Part shown: positions 52,501 to 62,710 of the stretch, in pieces
Position numbering within the stretch: the first letter of the stretch is position 1
Layout of the letters: every line of letters begins with the position of its first letter
DNA from: Paucimonas lemoignei
GTDB taxonomy: Bacteria; Pseudomonadota; Gammaproteobacteria; Pseudomonadales; Pseudomonadaceae
NCBI GenBank assembly: GCA_900475325.1
Contig: LS483371.1
Coordinates: 4,340,001-4,404,000, forward strand
Reading direction: 5' to 3'
DNA length: 64,000 bases
Made by a program: the position numbers and the translations under genes
Notes under the pieces: model-generated
Told to the model about the DNA's origin: nothing
The model's database searches: none
The model's input: only the letters and a program-made list of their open reading frames with translations

Positions 52501-55500
52501 GGTGCCCGCGCACCTGATGTTCCTTGAGCAGCTGCCCCTCACGCCCAACGGCAAACTGGACCGCAAGGCCCTGCCCTCGCCGGACGCAAGCCAAAACCAG
52601 GCGATTTACGTCGCCCCGCACACCGAGTTGCAGCAACGCATCGCCCACATCTGGCAGGACGTGCTCAAGCTGGAGAAGGTCGGCATCAGCGCCAACTTCT
52701 TCGATCTGGGCGGCGATTCGATCATCTCCATTCAACTGGTCAGCAGAGCCCGGCAACAGGGCATCGACTTTTCCCCCAAGGACCTGTTCCAGCATCAGAC
52801 CATCGAGCAACTGGCCAATGTGGTTCGGGTTGACGGCGGCGCGTTGGCAGAACAATCCGCTCAGGATGAACAACCCTTCGCACTCTCCGGCTTGAATGCC
52901 CAGCAACTGAACACACTGCCGGTGCCACTGGAACTGATCGAAGACATTTACCCCCTGTCGCCCATGCAGCAAGGCATGTTGTTCTACACCCTGGAGGCCA
53001 ACGAAGCGGCGCTGTATCTGAACCAGATGGCGGTCTCGGTTGAGGGCTTGAATGTTGAGCGTTTTCTGGCGGCCTGGAACGCGACGATCCAGCGCCACGA
53101 GATTCTACGCACCGGCTTCTGGTCGGCCAGCACCCTGGCCGAGCCGCTGCAACTGGTCTACAAACAGGCGTCCATTGCCGTGCGACAACTGGACTGGCAA
53201 GGCCGGTCGGTAGGCGCCGACGAACTCAAACAGCAGGTAAACGCTGACGCCGCCCAAGGCTTTGACCTGCTGCACGCGCCGCTGATGCGCCTGACCCTGA
53301 TCCGCCTCGCCGAGCACAGCCACTACCTGATCTGGACCAGCCATCACATCCTCATGGACGGCTGGAGCAGTTCGCGATTGCTGGGCGAAGTGCTGGAGCA
53401 TTACAGCGGCCAACCCGCAACGCCGAAACAGGGCCGCTACCGAGATTACATCGGCTGGCTCAAGGCTCAGTCGCAGCAGAGCCTTGAGCGGTTCTGGAAG
53501 GATCAACTGCGCGAGGTCAACGGCCCGACGCTGCTGGCCAGCGCCATTGCGCCGCGTCCCGATCCAAGCCTGACCGGGCATGAGCCGCTGTACCTGCGCT
53601 GGGACCGCGAGCAAACCGCTTACCTGCGCGAGCAGGCCCAACAACTGCGCGTCACCCCCAACACGCTGATCCAGGCCGCGTGGTTGCTGCTGTTGCAGCG
53701 CTACACCGGGCAGCAGACGGTGTGTTTCGGCGCGACTGTCGCAGGCCGTCCTTCCAGCCTGGATAACGCCGATGAAATGCTCGGGCTGTTCATCAATACC
53801 TTGCCCGTGGTGCAAAGTCCGCAGCCGAGTCAGCGGGTCGACGACTGGCTGGCGCAACTGCAAAGCTGCAACCTGAACCTTCGCGATCATGAGCACGCTT
53901 CTCTGGCTGACATTCAGCGCTGGTCCGGCAACAGTGGCCAGGCGCTGTTTGACAGCATCATCGTGTTCGAAAACCACCCGTTGGATGAACGCCTGGAACA
54001 CGCCTCGCGCCACGGTCTGCGCTTCGGCGAGGTCAAGGCCCATGGCGTGACCGACTTTGCCATGGACCTGGCGGTGATGCTCAACGAGACCCTGAGCGTC
54101 GAGTTCATGGTCCTGCGCAGTCAATTCACCCCCGAGGCGACCGAACAGATTCGCCGCAGCTATGAGGCGCTGTTGCTGGCGCTGCTGAACAATCCCCAGG
54201 CGACTCTGGGCAGCCTGGACATGCTCAGCGTTGACGAACAGCGGTTGCTGCAAGCCAGCAATCGCATGACAGAACCCCCACAATCCGCTCCGCTGCTGGC
54301 GCAAGTGATCGAACAGCACGCCCGCCAACGACCCGACGCCATTGCCGTGAGTTGCGCAGGCGTCACGTTGAGCTACGGCGAGCTGGACAGCCGCGCCACT
54401 CGCCTGGCCCAGCGTCTGATCAGCCAGGGGATTGGCCCGGAACACTTCGTCGGTGTGGCGCTGGAGCGTTCGGTCGAGGTGATCGTCGCGTTCTATGCGG
54501 TAATGAAAACCGGCGCAGCCTATGTGCCGCTGGACATCGATTACCCCAAGGAGCGAATTGAGTGGATCATCGGCAATTCGGCCATGAATGTGCTGCTGAC
54601 TCAAGACAGTTTGCTAGAGAGGTTTGCTGCGACCGAGGTGACTCTGATTGCCCTGGATGCCACATCTTCTACAGATCCACACTTGTCCTGTGGGACCGGA
54701 TTCATCCGGGAAGACATGAGTGAACCCGATACACATGCTGCGTCAGGAATGCCCTCTTCCCGGATGAATCCGGTCCCACAGGGATCCAGGTTAACCGCTG
54801 GCTTTGTGGCAAACACACCATCCCCCGCGATCCACCCCGAAAACCTCGCCTACCTGATCTACACCTCAGGCTCCACCGGGCAACCCAAGGGCGTGGCGGT
54901 CAGTCACGAACAGATCCGCATGCACTGCCAGGCCATCGCCCAACGCTATGAAATGAACACCGACACCCGCGAGCTGCTGTTCATGTCGTTCGCGTTCGAC
55001 GGTGCCCAGGAGCGCTGGCTGTCGACCCTGCTCAGCGGCGGCTGCCTGGTGGTGCGCGACAATCGCCTGTGGACACCGGAAGAAACCTGGAATGCGTTGC
55101 ACGCCGAGCGGATCAGCATCGCCTGTTTCCCGCCCGCTTACCTGCAACAACTGGCCGAATTCGCCGACAGCCAGACCCAGCCGCCGCCACCGGTACGCAT
55201 CTATTGCTTCGGCGGGGATGCGGTCGCCGAGGCCAACTTCGAACGGGTCAAACGCGCCCTGCGCCCGCAATTTCTCACCAATGGCTACGGCCCCACCGAA
55301 ACCGTGGTCACGCCGCTGCTCTGGAAAGTCGACGCCCAGGCCCAATGCGGCGCAGTGTATGCACCGATTGGCACTCGGGTCGGCGAGCGAACCCTGTACG
55401 TGCTGGATGAAATGCTCAACCCGTTGCCGATTGGCGTGGCCGGTGAGTTGTACATCGGCGGTCAGGGCGTGGGGCGCGGTTATCACCAACGGGCGGCGCT

Positions 55501-56968
55501 GACCGCCGAGCGATTTGTCGCCGACCCGTTCGACGCCAAGGGCCGGCGCTTGTATCGCACCGGCGACCGGGTTCGTCAGCGTGCCGATGGGGTCATCGAC
55601 TACTTGGGCAGGCTCGACAACCAGGTGAAGATTCGCGGCTTCCGCATTGAACTGGGGGAAATCGAATCCCGCTTGCGAGCCATGGCCGGCGTGCAGGATG
55701 CCGTGGTGGTGGCCCGGGAAACCCTCAACGGCAAGCAGTTGATTGGTTATGTGGTGGCCCGTGGCAACGAAGGCTCAGACCTACGTACCGCACTCCAAAG
55801 CGACCTGCCGGATTACATGATCCCGGCGCAGATCCTGGTGCTCAACGAATTCCCCCTCAACGCCAACGGCAAGCTGGACCGCAAAGCGCTGCCGGAACCC
55901 GAGTTCAAAGGCCGGGAGTTCATCGCTCCACGCAATGGGCTGGAGCGGGCACTGGCAGCCATCTGGCAAGACGTGCTGCAAGTCGAGCAGATCGGCGTCA
56001 CCGATAACTTCTTTGAACTGGGCGGCGACTCGCTGCGGATCCTCAAGGTGCTGGCGAAAGTCCGGGCCAGCGAGAACCTAAACATCGAGCTGAAATTGCG
56101 AGACATGATCAGCAAGCCGACCATTGCCGAGCTGTCGGGGTTTGCGATCCAGGACCTGCAAAATCTCGATCCACTGCTGTTGCTCAATAGCCGCAGCATT
56201 GGCAAGCCGCCGCTGTTCTGCCTGCACGCTGGGTTTGGCACAGTGTTTGACTACGAGCCTGTGGCGCGCTGCCTTGAAGGCCAGCGCAGCGTTTATGGCC
56301 TGCAATGCCGCATGCTTCTGGACCGTGATTGGGAAGATGAATCACTGTCGGCAATGGCCATCGATTACGCGCAGTACATACGCCAGAAACAGCCGGACGG
56401 GCCGTATCACCTGCTGGGCTGGTCACTGGGCGGCACGCTGGCGGTGCTGGTCGCTCAGGAGCTGGAAAACCAGGGTGAACCGGTGGAGTTTCTCGGGCTG
56501 GTAGACAGCTTCATGCCGAGCCCTGATCAGCCCGATGAGCAGCTGGACTGGAGCGAGGATCTACGCAACTTTCTGGCGGTGATTTTTGCCCTCCCGGTTG
56601 AGCAGCTTGCGCCCTTGACCCTGAGTGCCAACCACCCTGTGGATGAACTGGAAGCCTTGATCGACCGAATCAAGACCCAACTGCCTGCCGTTTCGGCCTA
56701 TGCCAGCATCGGCAGCGATGAGCTGGCGCACACCTTCTGCGTCGCCATGCACCTCAAGCGCCTGTCACTGCAAATCGATGTGCTGCCGCGTACGACCAGT
56801 GCCGCCCATTGCTGGTGGGCGGCCAATGCCATCGAAAGCTTCCCGCGGGTCGATGGTTCTGCAACCAACATCCGCATTCCTGCGGGCCATTACCAGATGC
56901 TCAGTCATCCGCTGTTGCTGACTCAACTGCCGCACCTGCTGCGCGATGTTGAAGCGCTGCCTCAATGA
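49562..56968 (+). CDS. pvdD: Terminal pyoverdine NRPS, C-A(Gly)-T-C-A-T-TE (PvdD type)
   Basis: A 2468-residue synthetase that ends the assembly line. Domains: LCL condensation (about 46-486, HHIVSDG), adenylation 1 (about 510-1012), carrier (GGDSIIS, about 1052), condensation with the DCL-like HHILMDGWS (about 1118-1560), adenylation 2 (about 1577-2112), carrier (GGDSLRIL, about 2154) and thioesterase (about 2210-2463, GWSLGG). A1 pocket D-I-L-Q-L-G-L-I-W matches glycine. A2 starts D-G-E and ends G-V-T; Glu at the third position fits a cationic residue such as Lys or (cyclo)hydroxyornithine. A REPIN adds about 40 residues to A2. No epimerase follows module 1. ATG overlaps the previous stop. 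Confidence 0.92.
54688..54781. repeat. REPIN inside the terminal adenylation domain
   Basis: Arms ctgtgggaccggattcatcc and ggatgaatccggtcccacag, 94 bp in total, in frame between motifs A2 and A3. It belongs to a different arm family from the one in the preceding gene. Confidence 0.92.
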
Positions 56969-56998
56969 ACTGCGCCACGAACAGACAAGGACTCCAAT

Positions 56999-57964
56999 AT
57001 GCCTCTTGATCCCGACCTGGAAGGGTTCCTCGAACTGGTTGAGTTTGGCCGCCTGAGTGGCAAAAGCCAACCGATGCACAGCTTGAGCGTGCAACAGGCG
57101 CGTGACGAGTTCGAGCAGACCTCGCAAGTGCTCGACCCTTGCCCACCAGGGGCCATCGACGTCACTGAACTGTCGATACCGACCCGCGATGGTCAGCAAA
57201 TGGCTGCGCGGTTGTATCGCCGCTCTGAGCCGACATCCGGCTTGCAACCGGCGATCCTGTACTTCCACGGCGGCGGCTACGTGGTGGGCAGCCTGGACTC
57301 TCATGACTCGATCTGCCGTCGGCTCGCCGCCAGCGGTCAGCAGGCAGTGCTGGCACCGGCTTATCGACTGGCTCCGCAAGCGCCCTTCCCCACAGCGGTG
57401 GACGATGCCACGGACGCCGCGAACTGGCTGACCGAGCACGCCGGGCAGTGGAACATCGATAACCGCAAGATCAGTGTGGCGGGCGACAGCGCCGGGGCTA
57501 CTCTGGCGACGGTTTTGGCAATCAGTGCCGTGCTGCAACCTCAGGTGATCCAGCTGCGGCCCAAGGCTCAATTATTGTTTTATCCGGTGACCGATGCGTC
57601 GCGGCAACGGCCCTCCCATCAGCGCTTCGGCGAAGGCTTTCTGCTGGAGAGCGACACGCTGCAGTGGTTCTACCAGCACTACAGCGCGGATGCCGAACAA
57701 CTCAAGGACTGGCGCATCTCGCCGCTGTTGACCCCGGACCTGCAAGCCCTGGCCCCGGCTTATGTGAGCCTGGCTGAATACGACCCGCTATTTGACGAAG
57801 GGCTGGCTTATGCCGAACGGCTCAGCGCCACGGGTACGATCGTCACCCTGAACATCCAGCACGGCCTGACCCATGACTTTTTGCGGATGAGCGGGATTAG
57901 TGAGGCGATTCCGGGGGTGTATGCAGCGATTGATGAGTGGTTGAAAAACTTGAACAAGGCCTGA
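56999..57964 (+). CDS. HSL-family alpha/beta hydrolase (esterase) downstream of pvdD
   Basis: A 321-residue carboxylesterase/acetyl-hydrolase. It has the HSL oxyanion motif HGGGYVVGS, nucleophile elbow GDSAGA, acid region EYDPLFDEGLAY and His in HGLTHDFLRMSG. It starts 30 nt after pvdD with AAGGA before the ATG, so it is part of the PvdS-driven transcript. No such enzyme is part of the standard pyoverdine set that I know; it may edit or release acyl groups (for example acylated precursor or hydroxamate acyl groups) or be unrelated. No signal peptide. Confidence 0.85.
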   Translation: MPLDPDLEGFLELVEFGRLSGKSQPMHSLSVQQARDEFEQTSQVLDPCPPGAIDVTELSIPTRDGQQMAARLYRRSEPTSGLQPAILYFHGGGYVVGSLDSHDSICRRLAASGQQAVLAPAYRLAPQAPFPTAVDDATDAANWLTEHAGQWNIDNRKISVAGDSAGATLATVLAISAVLQPQVIQLRPKAQLLFYPVTDASRQRPSHQRFGEGFLLESDTLQWFYQHYSADAEQLKDWRISPLLTPDLQALAPAYVSLAEYDPLFDEGLAYAERLSATGTIVTLNIQHGLTHDFLRMSGISEAIPGVYAAIDEWLKNLNKA

Positions 57965-57985
57965 TTTTTACTGGAATGCGATCAC

Positions 57986-58079
57986 CTGTGGGAGCGAATT
58001 CATTCGCGAAGAGGCCGGTACATTCGATGCATTTTGCCCGGCTGTACCATTGCCTTCGCAAGCAAGCTTGCTCCCACAG
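57986..58079. repeat. Chimeric REPIN 1 (mismatched arms)
   Basis: The left arm is of the gaattcattcgcga family and the right arm of the agcaagcttgctccc family, so the arms do not pair well with each other but pair with the next element. Confidence 0.85.
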
Positions 58080-58126
58080 GTACAGCGCCCACCTCAAGGC
58101 TCGGCAAGCCCGCAAGTACGCCAAAC

Positions 58127-58220
58127 CTGTGGGAGCGAGCTTGCTCGCGAAGGGGCCCGTACATTCGATACATCTTCATCGGCTGTTAAATCGCCTTCGC
58201 GGATGAATTCGCTCCCACAG
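58127..58220. repeat. Chimeric REPIN 2 (mismatched arms)
   Basis: The left arm is of the gagcttgctcgcga family and the right arm is cgcggatgaattcgctc, the reciprocal combination of the preceding element. Confidence 0.85.
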
Positions 58221-58248
58221 GAGGTCGCCAGGACATGAACCAGCGGGT

Positions 58249-60123
58249 CTACCTCACACTCCCACGCAACACCGCCACCTGCTCCCGCGCCTCGCTCGGG
58301 CCGGACGCATCCGCCGCCAGCGCAGGGCCGGCCACGACCGTCACCCGTGACCAGAAACGGCGGAACAGTTTCTTGCCTGGGTCGCGACTGAAAAAGCTGC
58401 CCCACAAGCCCTGCAACGCCAGCGGGATCACCGGCACCGAGGTCTGTTCGATGATCCGGGTCATGCCACCCTTGAACTCGTCGATTTCGCCATCGCCGGT
58501 CAGTTTGCCTTCCGGGAAGATACACACCAGTTCGCCTTCCGCCAGGTACTGAGCGATTTTCTTGAACGCCTGATCGTAGATCTGCAAATCCTCGCTGCGC
58601 CCGGCAATCGGGATGGTCCCGGCCGTGCGAAAGATGAAATTCAGCACGGGCAGGTTGTAGATCTTGTAATACATCACGAACCGAATCGGCCGTCGCACCG
58701 CGCCGCCAATCAGCAGCGCATCAACAAACGACACATGGTTGCAGACCAGCAACGCGGCGCCCTCATCCGGGATCAGGTCAAGGTTGCGATGCTCGACGCG
58801 ATACATTGTGTGGGTGAGCAGCCAGATCAGGAAACGCATGGTGAACTCAGGCACAACTTTGAAGATGTAAACGTTGACCGCGATGTTCATCAGCGAGATG
58901 ACCAGAAACAGCTGCGGGATCGACAACTTCGCCACGCTGAGCAGCAGGATCGAGACAATCGCCGACACCACCATGAACAGCGCATTGAGAATGTTGTTGG
59001 ACGCGATGACCCGCGAGCGCTCGCTTTCCTGGGTGCGGGACTGGATCAGTGCATACAGCGGCACGATGTAGAAACCACCGAAAATGCCGATGCCGAGAAT
59101 ATCCAGCAGCACCCACCAGGCCTGGCTGAAACCGAGCACGGCGAGCCAGTCGTTGGCCATGACGTTCTGCGGCATCTGCCCGGAATGCCACCACAGCAGC
59201 AGGCCGAACACAGTCAGGCCCATGGAGCCGAACGGCACCAGGCCAATCTCCACCTTGCGCCCGGACAGGCGCTCACACAGCATCGAGCCGGTGGCGATCC
59301 CCACGGAGAACACGGTGAGGATCAACGTGACCACGGTTTCGTCGCCGTACAGCCACTCTTTGGCATAGGACGGGATCTGCGTCAGGTAAATCGCGCCGAC
59401 GAACCAGAACCACGAATTTCCCACAATCGAACGGGACACAGCAGGGGTCTGACCAAGTCCCAGGCGCAAGGTGGCCCAGGTCTGGGTGAAAATATTCCAT
59501 TCCAGTTTCATGTGCGGCGCAACGGCGGCAGCGCGAGGGATCGCATGACTGGCGACATAACCCAGGCACGCCACCAGCACCATGACAGCGGCGACGATCA
59601 TCGAGTAATGAGCCGAGGACATCATCACCCCGGCGCTGATGGTGCCCGCAAGAATAGCCAGGAAGGTGCCCATCTCCACCAGCCCGTTGCCACCGAGCAG
59701 TTCGTGTTCGCGCAGATGCTGGGGCAGGATCGAGTACTTCACCGGCCCGAACAGCGCCGAGTGGGTGCCCATGGCGAACAGCGCCAGCAGCAGCAACCAC
59801 AAATGCCCGAAGACAAACCCCGCCGCGCCCACCAGCATGATGCCGATCTCGCCCAGCTTGATCAGGCGAATGAGCGCGTCCTTGGCGTACTTCTCGCCAA
59901 ATTGCCCGGCCAGCGCCGAGAACAGGAAAAACGGTAGGATGAACAACAACGCGCACAGATTGACCCAGATCGAGCGGTCGCCATCGATGCTCAGTTTGTA
60001 GAGAATCGCCAGGATCAGCGACTGCTTGAGCACATTGTCATTGAACGCCCCGAGGGCCTGGGTGATGAAAAACGGCAGAAAGCGCCGCTTCCCGAGCAAA
60101 CTGAATTGTGACTGCTGGCTCAT
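58249..60123 (-). CDS. LplT-like MFS transporter fused to a PlsC acyltransferase
   Basis: A 624-residue inner-membrane fusion. The N-terminal MFS part (about 12-410, twelve helices, starting FITQALGAFNDNVLKQSL) resembles the lysophospholipid flippase LplT. The C-terminal acyltransferase (about 425-615) has the HX4D box in NHVSFVD, and FPEG and IPLALQGLWG. Bacterial Aas/LplT systems re-acylate lysophospholipids. The AMP-ligase domain of full Aas proteins is absent here. The ATG at 60121-60123 gives MSQQSQF. It is convergent with the pyoverdine operon and a separate unit. Confidence 0.88.
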   Translation of the reverse strand: MSQQSQFSLLGKRRFLPFFITQALGAFNDNVLKQSLILAILYKLSIDGDRSIWVNLCALLFILPFFLFSALAGQFGEKYAKDALIRLIKLGEIGIMLVGAAGFVFGHLWLLLLALFAMGTHSALFGPVKYSILPQHLREHELLGGNGLVEMGTFLAILAGTISAGVMMSSAHYSMIVAAVMVLVACLGYVASHAIPRAAAVAPHMKLEWNIFTQTWATLRLGLGQTPAVSRSIVGNSWFWFVGAIYLTQIPSYAKEWLYGDETVVTLILTVFSVGIATGSMLCERLSGRKVEIGLVPFGSMGLTVFGLLLWWHSGQMPQNVMANDWLAVLGFSQAWWVLLDILGIGIFGGFYIVPLYALIQSRTQESERSRVIASNNILNALFMVVSAIVSILLLSVAKLSIPQLFLVISLMNIAVNVYIFKVVPEFTMRFLIWLLTHTMYRVEHRNLDLIPDEGAALLVCNHVSFVDALLIGGAVRRPIRFVMYYKIYNLPVLNFIFRTAGTIPIAGRSEDLQIYDQAFKKIAQYLAEGELVCIFPEGKLTGDGEIDEFKGGMTRIIEQTSVPVIPLALQGLWGSFFSRDPGKKLFRRFWSRVTVVAGPALAADASGPSEAREQVAVLRGSVR

Positions 60124-60209
60124 CGTCCGTGGGTCCTGAATGGCGTTGAAGGTCGCGTATATCCAATCCGCGGCACATTGAAGACGTTTGACCTGCGAAT
60201 GTCCAATGC

Positions 60210-61367
60210 CTAACGATTGCCCGCCGAGCACCCGCCTCCTGGGGCGCTGATGCAGGGCGAGACGAAAAGCTCACCCCGGTAAGCGCCCCGCACGGTTTTA
60301 CTCATGACAATCAACCACAGCACCGCGAGAACGGCGACCAGCGCAGCGCCGGTCGCGTTGAAAAAACCCAGCTTCAACACAGCACCCAGCTTCAAGGTGG
60401 TCAAGGCAAAGACCCCCAGCGGAAAGGTGAAACCCCACCAGCCGAGGTTGAACGGGATGCCGTCACGCAAGTAACGCAGGGTGATCAGCACCGCCAGCAG
60501 CAGCCACCACAAACCGAAACCCCACAAGGTGATGCCCGAGATCAGGCCGATCCCGGCAGCGACGTCACCGATGGTCGACAGGCCATTGGCTGCGAATATC
60601 TCCTGAGCTTCGCCACCCAGCAACAACATGCCCAGCGCCGCCGTGCTGATCGGTCCCAGGGCCAACCAGCTCGAAGCCGCCATGTTTTCGTGGGGCAACT
60701 TGTGCAACGCCATGCGCAGCATAAGGATGGTCAGAATGCCAAAAGCGACCGGCACGGAAAACGCCCACAACACGTAGCTGGTGATCATCACCAAGAACTG
60801 ATCGTGCGCCTCTGGCAAGTGCGCAGCCAGTTGCCCGCCGCTGACTGCCGCCACTTCCGCTGCGACCACAGGCAACAACCAGACGGCGGTCATCTGGTCG
60901 ATGCTGTGCTCTTGACGCGTGAACATCATGAACGGGATCGATACGCCGCACGCCAACGCCATGGCCACGTCCAGCCACCACAGCGCCTCGACAAACGGCA
61001 CCAGCGCCTGGCCCCAACGCGCCACGCCAAACAACAGAAAGCCGTTGATGATAGTCGCCAGCCCCATGGGGATGGTGCCGAAGAACATCGACACCGTCGA
61101 ATGACCGAACACCCGCCGCGCTTCATCGAAAAATAACAGCCAGCGTGCCGCATAAAGCAGGCTGAACAACACAAACAACCCGATATTGAACAGCCACAAG
61201 GCTTCGCCCAGCGGAGCCAGGCCGGGATGCGCCATGGGCAACGCCAGAGCGAGAATTCCGGTGCCCATCGTGGCGGCGAACCAGTTCGGCGTGAACTGGC
61301 GAATCACCTCACGGGGATGCTGCAACTGTGCAAACGGTTTGTGGGGCGCAAAAGTCGGGCTGTTCAT
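60210..61367 (-). CDS. TDT/SLAC1-family transporter (TehA-like)
   Basis: A 385-residue inner-membrane protein with ten hydrophobic segments of the tellurite-resistance/dicarboxylate and SLAC1 family (NWFAATMGTGILALALPMAH at the start, GWWGFTFPLGVFALTTL near the end). Homologues export sulfite, malate or tellurite-related anions; the substrate is unknown. GGAGAG lies before the ATG. It reads in the same direction as the acyltransferase fusion with an 86-bp gap. Confidence 0.85.
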   Translation of the reverse strand: MNSPTFAPHKPFAQLQHPREVIRQFTPNWFAATMGTGILALALPMAHPGLAPLGEALWLFNIGLFVLFSLLYAARWLLFFDEARRVFGHSTVSMFFGTIPMGLATIINGFLLFGVARWGQALVPFVEALWWLDVAMALACGVSIPFMMFTRQEHSIDQMTAVWLLPVVAAEVAAVSGGQLAAHLPEAHDQFLVMITSYVLWAFSVPVAFGILTILMLRMALHKLPHENMAASSWLALGPISTAALGMLLLGGEAQEIFAANGLSTIGDVAAGIGLISGITLWGFGLWWLLLAVLITLRYLRDGIPFNLGWWGFTFPLGVFALTTLKLGAVLKLGFFNATGAALVAVLAVLWLIVMSKTVRGAYRGELFVSPCISAPGGGCSAGNR

Positions 61368-61715
61368 CGGTGCTCTCCAGTCCTCACGTGAGGTGAGGCA
61401 ATGGTAAGGCGACGGCGCATATCTGCTAAATGGGTAATTTATGTATAGGTCATCGGTTTTGCAGATAAGTCATGTTCACTCCCAGTGAGGCGAAGGCTGC
61501 TGCCGGTACGTACAGCGCCCATCGCGACTAAAGTCGCTCCTCCTATGTGGGGTTTCATGAGGACTAGCGAGTCTTTTTGGGGCGTCGAACAAAATACTAT
61601 TGAGCTCACAGTTCGTTTAATAACTCGTGGCTTTATGAATCCAAAACTCAGGCAACGATTTTGGTTCCTCCCTTCGGACACCAAAACAGCGCTAAAAAAA
61701 TCCTATTCGCCTGAC
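61368..61715. other. Gene-free stretch with a solitary REP half
   Basis: A single REP arm (cgcgactaaagtcgctcctcc, about 61523-61543) and AT-rich sequence; I see no supportable gene or terminator. It marks the boundary to a lower-GC segment. Confidence 0.6.
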
Positions 61716-62699
61716 TCAATAACCATACTTGGGCAGAAACCTTGATAACGGCGGATGAGTTTCCTTCCACTCCTCAGCAAAGGCTTTCCCAGCTTCGATT
61801 TGTTCAGCACTCATCACCGCTGAGAGTTTGTCGAGCGCCTTTTCGCCGTAGCTTTTTCTCCAAGTCCCAGGCTCGGCTTGTGCCAATAGCAGTGTTAGGC
61901 CATAGGCTTTGACCATATCCATTGGGTAATTAACTTTATTAGGCATATGAGCAGTCCAAGCGGCATAACTGGTCATCGCCTCATAATGACCAAGCTTCGC
62001 GGCAGTTTCAATCCAGTGACCAAGTCCTTCCAGATCATTTTTTGCAAGTAGCACCGCACTTAGATTACCCATTGCGGGAACATATCCGGCCTCGGCTGCG
62101 GCACGGAAGAGACGCTCAATTTCTTTTTTCCGCTTTCCGGGGATTAGAAAAAAACCTTTGCCTTCCTGGTACTGGATAGCCAGCCAATCTTGTCCCTCTG
62201 GAAAAGCAGCTTCGGCTGACTTAACTAACCAATCAAAATCACCCGTCAACAGATAGAGCTGAAACATAGCTTCTCCATCACCTGATCGCGCACGCTCGCC
62301 TCCCAATAAGCGAGCCATGTCAGCCCACTCCTTGGGCGTCTTGACTGCCGGCGCACAGTTCTCCATCAGCTTACACAACGTATTATCAGCTCTGAACAGC
62401 CGCAACATCGCATAAATATCCCCCTGAGCAGCGGACATTTCATACCAACGCTGGGCCGCGGCTGACATAAACATATTTTTTTGTCGCTCGACTTCCCCCA
62501 TATAATACTGTGCCTCCGAATCACCAGCTTGCGCTGCAATTTCAAATAGCTGAGCGGCTTCAGTATCAAGATGCATATTGTAGAAAACCAAACCTTGATC
62601 TTTTATTCCAATATTTTCACTCAACGGATCAGCCAACGCGTCGAAAGCTAAAACCATCAAAAAAGAAAAAACAAACTGGTTGACATTATTGAAACTCAT
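61716..62699 (-). CDS. Sel1-repeat-like exported protein, possible immunity protein
   Basis: A 327-residue protein with a probable signal peptide (MSFNNVNQFVFSFLMVLAF to about residue 24) and helical Sel1/TPR-like repeats (EAAQLFEIAAQAGDSEAQYY, EIERLFRAAAEAGYVPAMG). The ATG at 62697-62699 follows GGGGGG; the upstream gene stops 11 nt before it. Sel1-repeat proteins often follow type VI effectors and act as immunity proteins in the periplasm; that role is inferred from the neighbour. GC content and codon use are lower than in the core genes. Confidence 0.75.
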   Translation of the reverse strand: MSFNNVNQFVFSFLMVLAFDALADPLSENIGIKDQGLVFYNMHLDTEAAQLFEIAAQAGDSEAQYYMGEVERQKNMFMSAAAQRWYEMSAAQGDIYAMLRLFRADNTLCKLMENCAPAVKTPKEWADMARLLGGERARSGDGEAMFQLYLLTGDFDWLVKSAEAAFPEGQDWLAIQYQEGKGFFLIPGKRKKEIERLFRAAAEAGYVPAMGNLSAVLLAKNDLEGLGHWIETAAKLGHYEAMTSYAAWTAHMPNKVNYPMDMVKAYGLTLLLAQAEPGTWRKSYGEKALDKLSAVMSAEQIEAGKAFAEEWKETHPPLSRFLPKYGY

Positions 62700-62710
62700 A
62701 CCCCCCCCTA

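Noticed and set aside
58735..59937. 400-codon frame antisense to the transporter/acyltransferase fusion
   Set aside because: His/Gln/Arg-rich composition typical of a shadow frame; no domain.
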